Source: Pseudomonadota bacterium
GTDB taxonomy: Bacteria; Pseudomonadota; Alphaproteobacteria; Rhizobiales; Hyphomicrobiaceae
Assembly (NCBI GenBank): GCA_023387235.1
Contig: JAEWIJ010000109.1
Location: forward strand, 1-40,979
Reading direction: 5' to 3'
DNA: 40,979 nucleotides
In this document: positions 26,695 to 35,408 of the stretch, one piece after another
How the letters are laid out: the number at the start of each line of letters is the position of its first letter
Numbering within the stretch: the first letter of the stretch is position 1
Program-made: the position numbers and the translations under genes
The notes under the pieces: model-generated
Database searches by the model: none
Seen by the model: only the letters and a program-made list of their open reading frames with translations
What the model was told of the DNA's origin: nothing

Positions 26695-27396
26695 TTAGAT
26701 CCAACCTGGAAGAGGGTCTAGAGCACCGACCTTCACATGATCTTCGACAACTGCCGTGCCTGCGATTTCCGTGACCAGCACCAGAAGCGCCGTATGTTGC
26801 TCTTTTGAGGCGACCGTGCCCCAAACGTCTACGGTGCCATCCTTGACAGTGATGTTGACGAAGCCACCGTCCAACCAGCGCTGCTGGCGCATCTGCTGCA
26901 ATATCGCGCGCTGTAACGCCGCGTCATCCGATCTCGGGACAGGTTCATTGAAGCTCGCCTGACTGATGACGCGCACGAGATCGCCGCGCGAGATAACGCC
27001 CACCAGCATCCCGTCGCGTGTAACCGGCACTCGCTTGAAACCGTTGCTGTCGAGAACATCAGCAACTTCACTGAGGCTGGCGTCTTCAAGGACCGATATA
27101 ATGTGCCGCGACATGACCTCATACACCTTGCGCCCGTGATCCTTGGCGTACTGGCGTGCCAGCTCATCCGGACTTGCGAAGAAGCTTGCGAACCACGATG
27201 TTCGTCGTCGTTCGGCTCCCATCTCAATGCGGTGCAACAAGTCGCTGGCCGTCAAAATGCCGACGGCTCGTCCATCTGCGGCGATCACCGGGAGGCCGCT
27301 CAACCGCCTGTCTGTCATCAGCTTGGCTGCCTCACGTACGCTGGCATCAGGTGGGACAGTCGCAACATCCCTCGTCATGATGTCTTTGGCCTGCAT
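26695..27396 (-). CDS. CBS-domain pair with C-terminal BON domain
   Basis: A 233-aa protein. CBS domain 1 (about residues 1-60, DIMTRDVATVPPDASVREAA) and CBS domain 2 (about 88-145, VMSRHIISVLEDASLSEVAD) would bind adenosyl nucleotides as an energy sensor. Residues about 165-228 form a BON domain (VNITVKDGTVDVWGTVASKEQ), thought to contact membranes or lipids. The ATG at 27396, with GGAGG 6 bases upstream, is preferred over 27414. The regulated partner is not encoded nearby. Confidence 0.9.
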   Translation of the reverse strand: MQAKDIMTRDVATVPPDASVREAAKLMTDRRLSGLPVIAADGRAVGILTASDLLHRIEMGAERRRTSWFASFFASPDELARQYAKDHGRKVYEVMSRHIISVLEDASLSEVADVLDSNGFKRVPVTRDGMLVGVISRGDLVRVISQASFNEPVPRSDDAALQRAILQQMRQQRWLDGGFVNITVKDGTVDVWGTVASKEQHTALLVLVTEIAGTAVVEDHVKVGALDPLPGWI

Positions 27397-27793
27397 GGAC
27401 TTGCCTCCGATCAATGTCGAAACCTCATTCGGGTGCAGCGGGGCTCTTCTGAGTAGAGGTTAGTCAAATGAGTGCGATGGCCCGTAAGGGCCTGAGTGCT
27501 CTGAGCGCTGGGCGCTATGACCAAGCTTTCGACATCTGGGTGTTGGGCCGCCCAACTGCCAGAGGCCACAGTTGCGATGCTGCCCTACGTGTCATGCAGG
27601 GGTGGGGCACGGCGTGGGGAGACATACTTTCGGAACAGGCGCGGCGGCCTAGCGGGGAGCGCCCGCCGCCCTGCTCCAACGCCCGGAATAGCACTGCGCG
27701 CAAGGACGCGTCCGTGGACGTGGTGGGCGAGACTGCGATCTCCGTGATGGTCTGACTGCGTTGGTAGCCCGCAGCACCATCTCGAGCATCGCC
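27397..27793. other. intergenic region, no supported gene
   Basis: About 400 bases between the CBS-BON gene and the LysR gene. A 95-aa plus frame (27468-27755) and a minus frame (27515-27703) both look non-coding and lack a convincing ribosome-binding site. The region should contain the CBS-BON promoter. No repeat or RNA gene is recognised. Confidence 0.45.
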
Positions 27794-28657
27794 TTACGAG
27801 ACCATGTCTGTCTTGTTCGTCGCGGCAATGCTCCTCAGGCCGTCAAGAGCAAGCGTGATCAGTACGTCGTCGGCATGTGCGGAGCACACGGCATAGACGG
27901 GATAAACAAAGCTCGGGGCGCCAGCGACCGGATGCAGCTTCCCCGCATCAATGAGCGGAGCCACGACGCGTTGGCGAAAGTACCCCGATCCGCCGGCCTC
28001 GAGGATGTAGGTCAGCGCCAGGGGGCCGAGGCCAACAAACAGACCAGGGTTGGTATCCTCGGGGAAGCTGAGCCCGTGGTGGTGCGCGAAGTCCGGCCCC
28101 CAATCGACGTAGACATAGCTGTCCGGTGTGACGGTCGTTGCGGCAGCATCAGTCGTCACCAGCACCAGCTTCTCCTCCAGCAACTGCTCGACACGGGCAC
28201 CGGGCCGATATTGCGGGGCGTACATCACCGCGACATCCAGAGCACCAGCGGCAACCTGATCCGTCAGGCTCTCGGGCAAGCCGACCTGAACACGCAGCGC
28301 CACATCCGGCGCGGTTCGGCGCATCCAGTGCAGCCAGTCCACCAGCCATGGGTGCCACAGGCTCAATTCGCCCCCGATGGCCAGGACTGCGCGCCGTCCC
28401 TTTGGCACCGCCACCTGATGGCGGGCTCTCTCCCAGAGCTGCACGAACATAGGTGCATAGCGCAGAAACTGCTCGCCCGCAGGCGTCAGCGAGGCCCCGT
28501 TCTTGTTGCGGACAAATACAGGCCGGCCAAGCCGCTCTTCCAGTGTCCGGATGCGGGCGCTGACGGCTGTCTGGCTGATATTCAGATGCTCTGCAGCACG
28601 CACAAAGCTACGCGTCTTGACGATCTCAATAAAGGTTCGTGCAAGCTCGATGTCCAT
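27794..28657 (-). CDS. LysR-family transcriptional regulator
   Basis: A 287-aa regulator. The winged helix-turn-helix occupies residues about 1-60 (SFVRAAEHLNISQTAVSARIRTLEERLG), and the rest is a periplasmic-binding-like effector domain. The ATG at 28657 has AGGAG 6 bases upstream, better than the TTG at 28663. It is divergent from the XdhC-like/ctaD genes across a 170-bp AT-rich gap and probably controls them; the effector is unknown. Confidence 0.93.
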   Translation of the reverse strand: MDIELARTFIEIVKTRSFVRAAEHLNISQTAVSARIRTLEERLGRPVFVRNKNGASLTPAGEQFLRYAPMFVQLWERARHQVAVPKGRRAVLAIGGELSLWHPWLVDWLHWMRRTAPDVALRVQVGLPESLTDQVAAGALDVAVMYAPQYRPGARVEQLLEEKLVLVTTDAAATTVTPDSYVYVDWGPDFAHHHGLSFPEDTNPGLFVGLGPLALTYILEAGGSGYFRQRVVAPLIDAGKLHPVAGAPSFVYPVYAVCSAHADDVLITLALDGLRSIAATNKTDMVS

Positions 28658-28687
28658 GAGCAACTCCTAATCCCATATAGCATAATT

Positions 28688-28725
28688 ATTGCATTAATCG
28701 ACCTATTAAATTCGTTTGATTGCAT
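28688..28725. promoter_or_regulatory. direct repeats, candidate LysR binding region
   Basis: Two copies of ATTGCAT start at 28688 and 28719, exactly 31 bp apart, about three helical turns. They lie in the AT-rich divergent gap between the LysR gene and the XdhC-like gene. LysR proteins bind two sites on one DNA face, so these may be the half-sites. This is inferred from placement only. Confidence 0.35.
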
Positions 28726-28827
28726 GAATGCGGCGAGCAAAATGGGGGAGCTGATCAAGCCTTCGCCCCTGCAGAGCGGATTCTGTTTCACCCTCGGGCG
28801 CGAGGCATCACAAGCCGTCGGAGGACG

Positions 28828-29205
28828 ATGGCGATGGCCAAGCCCACTGCGGACTTTTCGGGGACCGACGTACTCCAGGTCGCCGCCGATCTTGCTGCGG
28901 TTCGGCAGCCTTTCGCCCTGGTGATCGTCGTTGAGGCGCGAGGATCGGCCGCGGTGCGGACAGGTGCCAAGACCATTCTCGATGGGGAAGGCACCGTGCT
29001 GGCCGGGTGGGTTGGTGGTGGTAGCACGGCATCGGCCATTGTCCGCGCAGCGATCGAAAGCCTCCAAACCGAAACGCCCCAACTCATCGACCTCGATCTC
29101 GATGAGGAGATGCTTGCCACCGGAATCCCGGCCAGTGGCCAGCTGCGAGTCTATGTCGAGCCAGTCCTTCCCGCTCGAGAGCCGCAGGCAACGCGCAGAC
29201 TTTGA
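28828..29205 (+). CDS. single-domain XdhC/CoxI-family protein
   Basis: A 125-aa protein matching the N-terminal XdhC/CoxI domain: LVIVVEARGSAAVRTGAKTI, then GWVGGGSTASAIVRAA. XdhC proteins help insert the molybdenum cofactor into xanthine dehydrogenase or CO dehydrogenase. The larger Rossmann-type second domain of full XdhC is absent. No molybdoenzyme gene is adjacent. The ATG at 28828 follows GGAGG by 3 bases; upstream in-frame codons from 28720 do not match the family. Confidence 0.82.
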   Translation: MAMAKPTADFSGTDVLQVAADLAAVRQPFALVIVVEARGSAAVRTGAKTILDGEGTVLAGWVGGGSTASAIVRAAIESLQTETPQLIDLDLDEEMLATGIPASGQLRVYVEPVLPAREPQATRRL

Positions 29206-29223
29206 GGGTCTTGGGAGAGTGAT

Positions 29224-30822
29224 ATGACGGCCGCGACCATGCCCAATGCCGACAGACCTTCTTTCTGGGCACGCTGGTTCTTCTCTACCAACCACAAGGA
29301 CATCGGGACGCTCTATCTCATCTTCGCGAGCCTTGCGGGCGTCGTCGGCACCGCTCTCTCAGTCTTGATCCGGATGGAATTGCAGCAGCCCGGGCTTCAA
29401 TTCTTCGCCGATCCTACGCTGTTCAACATGATGGTCAGCGCGCACGGACTGGTGATGATCTTCTTCGTCGTCATGCCGGCGTTGATCGGCGGCTTCGGCA
29501 ATTGGCTGGTGCCGCTCATGATCGGGTCGCCGGACATGGCCTTTCCGCGCATGAACAACATCTCGTTCTGGCTGCTGGTCATTGCCTTCGTCCTGTTCTG
29601 CATGTCAGGCTTCGTGGAGGGCGCTTCTGGGGCCTTGGGCCACGGCGGCGGATGGACACTCTACCCGCCGCTCTCGACGTCGGGGCAGCCGGGCCCGGCG
29701 GTCGATTTCGTGATCCTCTCGATCCATCTCGCCGGCGCCTCATCGATCCTCGGCGCCATCAACTTCATCACCACCATCTTCAACATGCGCGCGCCCGGCA
29801 TGAGCATGCACAGGATGCCACTCTTCGCCTGGAGCATGCTGGTGACCGCTTTCATGCTGCTGATATCATTGCCCGTGCTGGCAGGCGCAATCACAATGCT
29901 CCTGACCGACCGAAATTTCGGGACGACATTCTTCACCGTTGCGGGTGGCGGAGACCCAATCCTCTACCAGCACCTGTTCTGGTTCTTCGGCCATCCCGAA
30001 GTCTACATCATGATCCTGCCGGCCTTCGGGATCATCAGCCACGTCGTCTCCACATTCGCCCGCAAGCCGATCTTCGGCTATCTCGGCATGGCCTATGCCA
30101 TGGTCGCCATCGGTTTGATCGGATTCATTGTCTGGGCCCATCACATGTACACCGTGGGCCTGTCGTTGAACGCCGCGCGCTATTTCGCGCTCGCCTCGAT
30201 GGTGATCGCGGTTCCGACTGGCATCAAGGTATTCTCCTGGATCGCCACCATGTGGGGCGGATCGATCCGCTTCCGCGTTCCCATGCTGTGGGTGCTCGGC
30301 TTCGTCATTCTCTTCACGATAGGCGGCGTGACCGGCGTGGTGCTTGCCAATGTCGGTATCGATACCGTGCTTCACGACACGTACTACGTGGTGGCGCATT
30401 TCCACTACGTGCTGTCGCTCGGTGCCGTGTTCGGCGTCTTCGCCGGCTTCTACTACTGGTTCCCCAAGATGTCGGGCTATCTCTATTCCGAGTGGCTCGG
30501 GCGGCTGCACTTCGCGCTGATGTTCGTCGGCGTGAACATGGTGTTCTTCCCGCAGCACTTCCTCGGGCTCGCCGGCATGCCGCGCCGCTACGCCGACTAT
30601 CCGGATGCCTTTGCGCCGTGGAACTACATCTCCTCGATCGGTTCCTACATATCCGCAGCCGGTTTCCTGATCTTCTTCGTCACTGTCGCAGAGGCCTTCT
30701 GGCGCAAACGCGTCGCCGGCGACAACCCTTGGGGAGCGGGAGCAACGACGCTCGAGTGGACCTTGTCGTCGCCGCCGCCATTCCATTCGTTCGAGACGTT
30801 ACCGCGTCTCGATCAGCACTGA
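29224..30822 (+). CDS. ctaD: cytochrome c oxidase subunit I (aa3-type), orphan copy
   Basis: A 532-aa, 12-helix haem-copper oxidase subunit that reduces O2 to water and pumps protons. The metal ligands are present: His74 (haem a), His257 with Tyr261 in HPEVY (CuB and the cross-linked tyrosine), His306-His307 (CuB), and His392/His394 in AHFHY (haems). Asp104 and Glu259 mark the D-channel and Lys335 the K-channel, so it is an A1-type oxidase. It starts 18 bp after the XdhC-like gene behind GGGAGAG. No ctaC, ctaE or ctaB is adjacent, so it must borrow its partners or be a spare subunit. Confidence 0.95.
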   Translation: MTAATMPNADRPSFWARWFFSTNHKDIGTLYLIFASLAGVVGTALSVLIRMELQQPGLQFFADPTLFNMMVSAHGLVMIFFVVMPALIGGFGNWLVPLMIGSPDMAFPRMNNISFWLLVIAFVLFCMSGFVEGASGALGHGGGWTLYPPLSTSGQPGPAVDFVILSIHLAGASSILGAINFITTIFNMRAPGMSMHRMPLFAWSMLVTAFMLLISLPVLAGAITMLLTDRNFGTTFFTVAGGGDPILYQHLFWFFGHPEVYIMILPAFGIISHVVSTFARKPIFGYLGMAYAMVAIGLIGFIVWAHHMYTVGLSLNAARYFALASMVIAVPTGIKVFSWIATMWGGSIRFRVPMLWVLGFVILFTIGGVTGVVLANVGIDTVLHDTYYVVAHFHYVLSLGAVFGVFAGFYYWFPKMSGYLYSEWLGRLHFALMFVGVNMVFFPQHFLGLAGMPRRYADYPDAFAPWNYISSIGSYISAAGFLIFFVTVAEAFWRKRVAGDNPWGAGATTLEWTLSSPPPFHSFETLPRLDQH

Positions 30823-30861
30823 GCGCGGTGTATGCGCTCTGCAGAAAGCGTGGAGACGGCC

Positions 30862-31494
30862 ATGTCTGAAGAGAGCGGTGGTTCGGCCATCACCTGGTTG
30901 ATATACGCGCTCGCGGTCTATTGGATCGCGTCGAGCTGGCGCGCGCATCTGGCGCGGATCTTGGCGACCGAGGACGTGCGTCCGAAACGCGAAGGTGCGG
31001 CTGACGCTCACTCGATTGCGTCCCTTCCTGATAGGGCAGCAAGCTTGGGTCGCGATGCGGTTCTATCGGAAATCCTTCGTAGCGAGACCGTTGCGACGAT
31101 CGATGAATTTCTGACGAAGACACTTGCCCTCTACGAAAGGATTGTTGCGGTCTTCGACTCCGGCGATCGCGAGACACTCGCAAAGCTGGTTTCGCCAGAT
31201 GTCTACAAGGCATTCGAGCGTGCGATCACCGATCGCGAGGTCGCTGGAACAATCGTCGAGACCGTGTTTGCACGCCTCGATCCGCCCGAGATTATCGATG
31301 GCAGCATCGACGCAACGCACGTGATGATCTCGGTCCGCTTTGCGGGAGAGGTCTTTAACCTGTCCCGCGACGCTGCAGGCCAATTGACCGAAAAAGCGCC
31401 CACGGCGCGCCGCAGCGTCGACGTCTGGACGTTTGCACGGAAGTTGCGCCGCGGCAGCAATTGGCGACTTGTGGCAACCCAGATCGGTCCCTAG
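30862..31494 (+). CDS. Tim44-like domain protein, membrane-anchored
   Basis: A 210-aa protein. An N-terminal transmembrane helix (ITWLIYALAVYWIASSW) is followed by a linker and a C-terminal Tim44-like domain (about residues 80-210, FLTKTLALYERIVAVFDSGD, then WTFARKLRRGSNWRLVATQIG). Bacterial Tim44-like proteins (TimA) are inner-membrane associated; their role is unclear. The ATG at 30862 has GGAGA 6 bases upstream and is 39 bp after ctaD, suggesting co-transcription. Confidence 0.82.
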   Translation: MSEESGGSAITWLIYALAVYWIASSWRAHLARILATEDVRPKREGAADAHSIASLPDRAASLGRDAVLSEILRSETVATIDEFLTKTLALYERIVAVFDSGDRETLAKLVSPDVYKAFERAITDREVAGTIVETVFARLDPPEIIDGSIDATHVMISVRFAGEVFNLSRDAAGQLTEKAPTARRSVDVWTFARKLRRGSNWRLVATQIGP

Positions 31495-31537
31495 TTTGGG
31501 CGCAAAGGCTTCGTATCCGCCGGGGTCTACCGCTTGG

Positions 31538-31978
31538 TCAGCGCGTGCGCTCTGCCAATAGGCGCCTCAACTGCCGCGTTTCCTCGAAGCGTTTCGTTAC
31601 ATCGCGCAGGATTGCCGCCATGCCGATGATGTGATGATCGGCATCGCACAGCAGAGTGATGGTGAATTCGACTGAGATCTGCCGGCCATCCTTCGCGAGG
31701 GCTGGCACGGCCAGGAGATCGCCGGCGCCGTAGCGTGTCTTCCCGCTCTCAATAACCTGCTGCCAGCCATCCCAATGGCGCTTGCGCAGGCGCTCCGGAA
31801 TGATCAGGTCGAGCGAGTTGCCAACCGCCTCCGCCTCGCTAAATCCGAAGACGCGGACCGCGCCTGGATTCCAGAAGCAGATTGTGCCCTCTCGATCGGT
31901 TGCGAGAATAGCGTCGGCCGGTGAGCTCAGAACCGCCTCGCCAACCTGAGATCTGATCTCTCTCAGCCATTCCTGCAT
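31538..31978 (-). CDS. PAS-domain protein
   Basis: A 146-aa protein that is essentially one PAS domain (about residues 18-128): ADAILATDREGTICFWNPGA, then FGFSEAEAVGNSLDLIIPE and a C-terminal AILRDVTKRFEE. No output domain is attached. It probably senses a small ligand or cofactor and signals through a partner. The ATG at 31978 has AGGAGG 9 bases upstream. It lies immediately after the stop of a decayed PLP-enzyme fragment on the same strand. Confidence 0.87.
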   Translation of the reverse strand: MQEWLREIRSQVGEAVLSSPADAILATDREGTICFWNPGAVRVFGFSEAEAVGNSLDLIIPERLRKRHWDGWQQVIESGKTRYGAGDLLAVPALAKDGRQISVEFTITLLCDADHHIIGMAAILRDVTKRFEETRQLRRLLAERTR

Positions 31979-31979
31979 C

Positions 31980-32110
31980 TCACGCGGCCTCCTGCCAGGA
32001 GCGATCGTCAATCGCAGCAAGAGCACGCTCAAGGTCTCCGATCAAGCTTCGTCTTCGAGGCCGACGGACAGGCGGAGCAGGCTATCCGAGATTCCGGCGG
32101 CCGCGCTGTC
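31980..32110 (-). pseudogene. C-terminal remnant of a trans-sulfuration PLP enzyme (MetZ/MetB type)
   Basis: Reading leftwards from about 32110, one frame gives AAAGISDSLLRLSVGLEDEA, the C-terminal signature of the cystathionine synthase/O-succinylhomoserine sulfhydrylase family. It then hits a TGA. A shift of frame continues as LIGDLERALAAIDDRSWQEAA and stops at 31980. The two parts together are the normal C-terminus with one frameshift. No catalytic PLP-binding part is present, so this is a broken leftover whose tail probably contributed the AGGAGG used by the PAS gene. Confidence 0.7.
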
Positions 32111-32260
32111 GGCTCTGCAATCACAAGCTCGATCTCGCTTCGACTCTTGCGGCATCGCAAGATGGGGGCGACGCCGCCGTTGTGTTAATCACTCACGACG
32201 ATCACACTGGCTGGAGGCCCGGTCCCGACGCGTTGCTGGCCGATATCGAAGCGCTGACAT

Positions 32261-33103
32261 ATGGAGGCCGCCCAATTGCGCATACTCTTTATCGGAGATG
32301 TCGTTGGCCGATCGGGCTGCGACGCTGTTTCGGAACGGCTGCCCAAAGCCATCGCAGACTGGAAAATCGATCTCGCCATCGTCAACGGCGAGAACGCCGC
32401 CGGCGGTTTTGGCATCACCGAATCCATCTATCACGAGTTCATCGCCGCCGGTGCTGATGCGGTGACGTTGGGCAACCACTCGTGGAGCAAGAAGGAAGCG
32501 CTGACTTTCATCGAAAATGCGCCGCGTCTGATCCGTCCGCTCAACTATATTCCCGGAGCTCCGGGGCGCGGCAGCGCTCTCGTCCAAACCAAAAATGGCA
32601 AGCGCGCGCTCGTGATCAATGCACTGGGCCGCCTGTTCATGGAACCGGTCAACGACCCGTTCGGGTTGTTGGATCGGGAAATCTCCGCCTGTCCGCTTCA
32701 GAAAGCGGCAGATGCGATCGTGCTGGATTTCCATTGCGAGGCCACCAGTGAGAAGCTTGTCGCAGGCTATTTCTGCGATGGTCGCGTCAGCCTCGTGGTC
32801 GGCACTCATACGCACGTTCCGACCGCCGATCATCGGATACTGCCTCGTGGCACCGCCTACGTGACCGACGCCGGCATGACGGGTGACTACGAATCCGTCA
32901 TCGGCATCAAGAAGGAGGAGATGCTGCGCCGCCTTACGACCGGCATTCCTTCCGGACGCTTCGAGGCGGCAGACGGTAGCGCCACAATGTGCGGGATCGC
33001 TGTGGAGACGGACGATGCGACGGGGCTTGCGACCCGCGTCTCGCCCGTACGCATCGGCGGATGCCTCGAGCAGGTTTCGCCGCCATTCTGGTCGGGATGC
33101 TGA
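32261..33103 (+). CDS. YmdB-family metallophosphoesterase
   Basis: A 280-aa phosphodiesterase of the YmdB/TIGR00282 type. The metal-binding motifs are intact: FIGDVVGRSG, IVNGENAAGGFG, TLGNHSW and VGTHTHVPTADHRILPRGTA. Family members hydrolyse cyclic nucleotides. The ATG at 32261 is used, but a TTG at 32276 is a strong rival: it follows GGAGG by 8 bases and would begin right at RILFIGD, where family members normally start. Confidence 0.9.
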   Translation: MEAAQLRILFIGDVVGRSGCDAVSERLPKAIADWKIDLAIVNGENAAGGFGITESIYHEFIAAGADAVTLGNHSWSKKEALTFIENAPRLIRPLNYIPGAPGRGSALVQTKNGKRALVINALGRLFMEPVNDPFGLLDREISACPLQKAADAIVLDFHCEATSEKLVAGYFCDGRVSLVVGTHTHVPTADHRILPRGTAYVTDAGMTGDYESVIGIKKEEMLRRLTTGIPSGRFEAADGSATMCGIAVETDDATGLATRVSPVRIGGCLEQVSPPFWSGC

Positions 33104-33238
33104 ACGCCGCATGTCTCGAGTTTTCTTCATGCGGTCGGGTTTTATGCGATAGAGCCCCGCACTGCCTCCGGTTGACACGCCTGGGATATGTTCAACAATC
33201 GGCTGGCTTCGGGAGGCTATTCCCGGTTGGAGATTGAC

Positions 33239-33448
33239 ATGGCGAAATTTGCCGTCGGCGATCATGTGAGCTGGAATTCTGAAGCCGGCCGGGTGACAGG
33301 TCGGATCATCCGGGTTCATCACGCCGACTTCGACTACAAAGGCCACCGGCATCGGGCTTCAGCGGAAGACCCGCAATACGAGATCAAAAGCGACAAGACG
33401 GATCACATCGCCGCCCACAAGGGAACTGTCCTCACCAAGGTCGATTGA
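33239..33448 (+). CDS. DUF2945 (TUDOR-like) small protein
   Basis: A 69-aa protein beginning MAKFAVGDHVSWNSEAGRV with the later YEIKSDKTDHIAAHKG segment, matching the DUF2945/hypervirulence-associated TUDOR family. The fold is a small beta-barrel; function unknown. The ATG at 33239 has GGAG 7 bases upstream. Its TGA shares a base with the start of the DUF488 gene, so the two are coupled. Confidence 0.85.
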   Translation: MAKFAVGDHVSWNSEAGRVTGRIIRVHHADFDYKGHRHRASAEDPQYEIKSDKTDHIAAHKGTVLTKVD

Positions 33449-33996
33449 TGGTCGCGCAATTCACCACGATCGGACACTCCACACGCAGCCTGCACGAGTT
33501 TCTGGACATGTTGCGCGAGGCCGGAGTGGGCTTGCTCGTCGACGTCCGCTCGTTTCCGCGGTCGCGGACGAACCCGGCGTTCAATATCGATCGGCTGCCG
33601 GAAGATCTTGCGCTGGCTCAGGTCGATTATCGCCACTATCCCGATCTTGGCGGACGGCGCTCTAAACAACCCGGCGTAGACGAAAGCCTGAACGCAATGT
33701 GGCGCGTGCGAAGTTTCCACAATTACGCTGACTATGCGCTTGGCGATAAATTCGCTCATGCTCTCGATGAGGTTGTCGATCTTGGTCGCAGCCGGCGTCT
33801 GGCGTTGATGTGCTCGGAAGCGGTCTGGTGGCGCTGCTATCGGCGCATCATTGCCGATTATCTCCTGCTGAGCGGCCATAGCGTCGATCACTTGATGGCT
33901 TTGGGTCACATTGAACACGCCATGCCGACGCCTGGCGCATTGCAGGCGGCGAACGGCAAAGTCATCTATCCAGCGAAGCCGGAAGCGAGCGCTTAG
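33448..33996 (+). CDS. DUF488 family protein
   Basis: A 182-aa protein with the DUF488 hallmarks TIGHSTRSLHEFLDMLREAG, LVDVRSFPRSRTNPAFN and LMCSEAVWWRCYRRIIADYL. The cysteine-containing CSE motif and conserved Arg/His suggest an enzyme, but none has a settled activity. The ATG at 33448 overlaps the DUF2945 stop by one base. Confidence 0.9.
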   Translation: MVAQFTTIGHSTRSLHEFLDMLREAGVGLLVDVRSFPRSRTNPAFNIDRLPEDLALAQVDYRHYPDLGGRRSKQPGVDESLNAMWRVRSFHNYADYALGDKFAHALDEVVDLGRSRRLALMCSEAVWWRCYRRIIADYLLLSGHSVDHLMALGHIEHAMPTPGALQAANGKVIYPAKPEASA

Positions 33997-34094
33997 ACTC
34001 TTTCCGCCTTTCGCAAGAATGCCCGGCCAGCCCCGCTTTCGAGCACTGAACGCAGAGCTGCTCGAGCCGCTGAGCGGTTGAGCATCTCTTATGG

Positions 34095-35408
34095 CTAGGG
34101 TGCCACTCGCGAAGGCCTCGGATCGAGGGTTGAGGAGGCACCTGGGGTTGTCTTCCTGGGGAAACGCGCCACGAGGAACCCGATGATCAGCAAGTTGACG
34201 ATATTGAAGATGACCCCTGTTCCGAACGCTGGCGCGTAGTAACCGAAGTGATCATAGAGCAGGCCTGCGAGCCAGCTTCCTGCCGCCATGCCGCTCATGG
34301 CCGTGAATAGCGTGAGGGGCATTCGCCATGACGCCTCGGCTGCAGGAAACACGTCGCGGACCGCCACGGAATAAGCCGGGATGATGCCGGCAAAGCCGAG
34401 CCCGTAAGCTGCGGCAATAACGAACAGGCCTGCCTCGTCTTGTGTCAATGAGAAAGCAACGATGGCCACGGCCTGGCAGGCCGACCCCGCCAGGACCGTA
34501 CGCAGCCCTCCGATACGATCGGCCAGCGCCCCCCAGGCTTGCCGTGCTATGAAGGCAGCCGCGAGCATCACGGACAGCATCGTCGCGCTGCGCGCCGGTG
34601 AAATGCCGACATCCATGCAGAAGGCGACGAGGTGCGCCTGCGGCACTGCCATCGGAATGCAGCAGGCAAAACCCGCGACGCACAGTAGCGCCTGGACCGT
34701 ATTGGGACGCATCTTGCCGATCCGGCGATCGCTTGCCGTGACATGAGGCAAGTGCTGCGGGACGACCGGCGCCGGCACAGGATTGAGCAGCAATGTTGCC
34801 GGCAGGACCGCGATCAACACCAAAGCTGCGTAGCTCATCATCAGTATCTGCCAGCCGACGCTTGCGATGGCGCGCTCAAAGATTGCAGGCCAGATGACGC
34901 CGGCGACGTACTGACCCGAGGAGATGAGCGCAATCGCTGCGCCACGGCGGCGATCGAACCAGCGGGTGACATACACGAGCAACGGCGGATAAACGCCGCC
35001 ATTGCCCAAAACACCCATCAAGGCGTGTCCGACAAAGAGCGCCCAGACCCAGCCGAGGGACGACAATGCGAGCCCTACAGCGATCATGACAGCGCCGATC
35101 GCAACAGTGGCGCGCACACCGATGCGATCGGCCAACCACCCCATGAAGATGCCTCCGGCACCGGTCCCGACCCAGACCAGTGAACCGGCCAATGCCACGA
35201 CTGACCGATCTGTGCCGAGAGCCTCCTGGATTGGTTTGAGACCAACGACGATAAGCAAGGGTGAGCCGAAAGAGATCGTCAGGATTGCCAGCACCAGCCA
35301 TGCCGTTCGCCAGGAGTCGGAGCTTTCAACGCTGGGGGTGTTTGCGTCGGCGATAGGATTGATCGTCACCGGAAACCTCTCCGTCTGGACTGACTCAGGA
35401 TTTGACAT
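34095..35408 (-). CDS. MFS transporter
   Basis: A 437-aa major facilitator with 12 predicted helices and the typical loop 2-3 motif GWLADRIGVRATVAIGAV and a second-half copy WGALADRIGGLRTVLAG. It resembles monocarboxylate/OFA-type symporters. The ATG at 35408 is used; a TTG at 35426 is also in frame and neither has a clear ribosome-binding site. The start overlaps a perfect inverted repeat. Divergent from it are remnants of a ketopantoate reductase-like gene and a GntR gene, which suggests a decayed catabolic cluster. Confidence 0.88.
   Translation of the reverse strand: MSNPESVQTERFPVTINPIADANTPSVESSDSWRTAWLVLAILTISFGSPLLIVVGLKPIQEALGTDRSVVALAGSLVWVGTGAGGIFMGWLADRIGVRATVAIGAVMIAVGLALSSLGWVWALFVGHALMGVLGNGGVYPPLLVYVTRWFDRRRGAAIALISSGQYVAGVIWPAIFERAIASVGWQILMMSYAALVLIAVLPATLLLNPVPAPVVPQHLPHVTASDRRIGKMRPNTVQALLCVAGFACCIPMAVPQAHLVAFCMDVGISPARSATMLSVMLAAAFIARQAWGALADRIGGLRTVLAGSACQAVAIVAFSLTQDEAGLFVIAAAYGLGFAGIIPAYSVAVRDVFPAAEASWRMPLTLFTAMSGMAAGSWLAGLLYDHFGYYAPAFGTGVIFNIVNLLIIGFLVARFPRKTTPGASSTLDPRPSRVAP

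Noticed and set aside
27468..27755. 95-codon plus-strand gene
   Set aside because: No ribosome-binding site, no recognisable domain, composition like random frame.
28828..30822. CO dehydrogenase cluster suggested by a CoxI-named family next to a cytochrome oxidase
   Set aside because: CoxI here is an XdhC-type name clash; no coxL, coxM or coxS genes are present.
29502..30869. 455-codon plus frame inside ctaD
   Set aside because: It is the +1 frame of the oxidase gene and encodes an Arg/His-rich shadow.
34056..34081. Hairpin near the MFS stop as a terminator
   Set aside because: The stem has a bulge and no T-tract follows on either strand.
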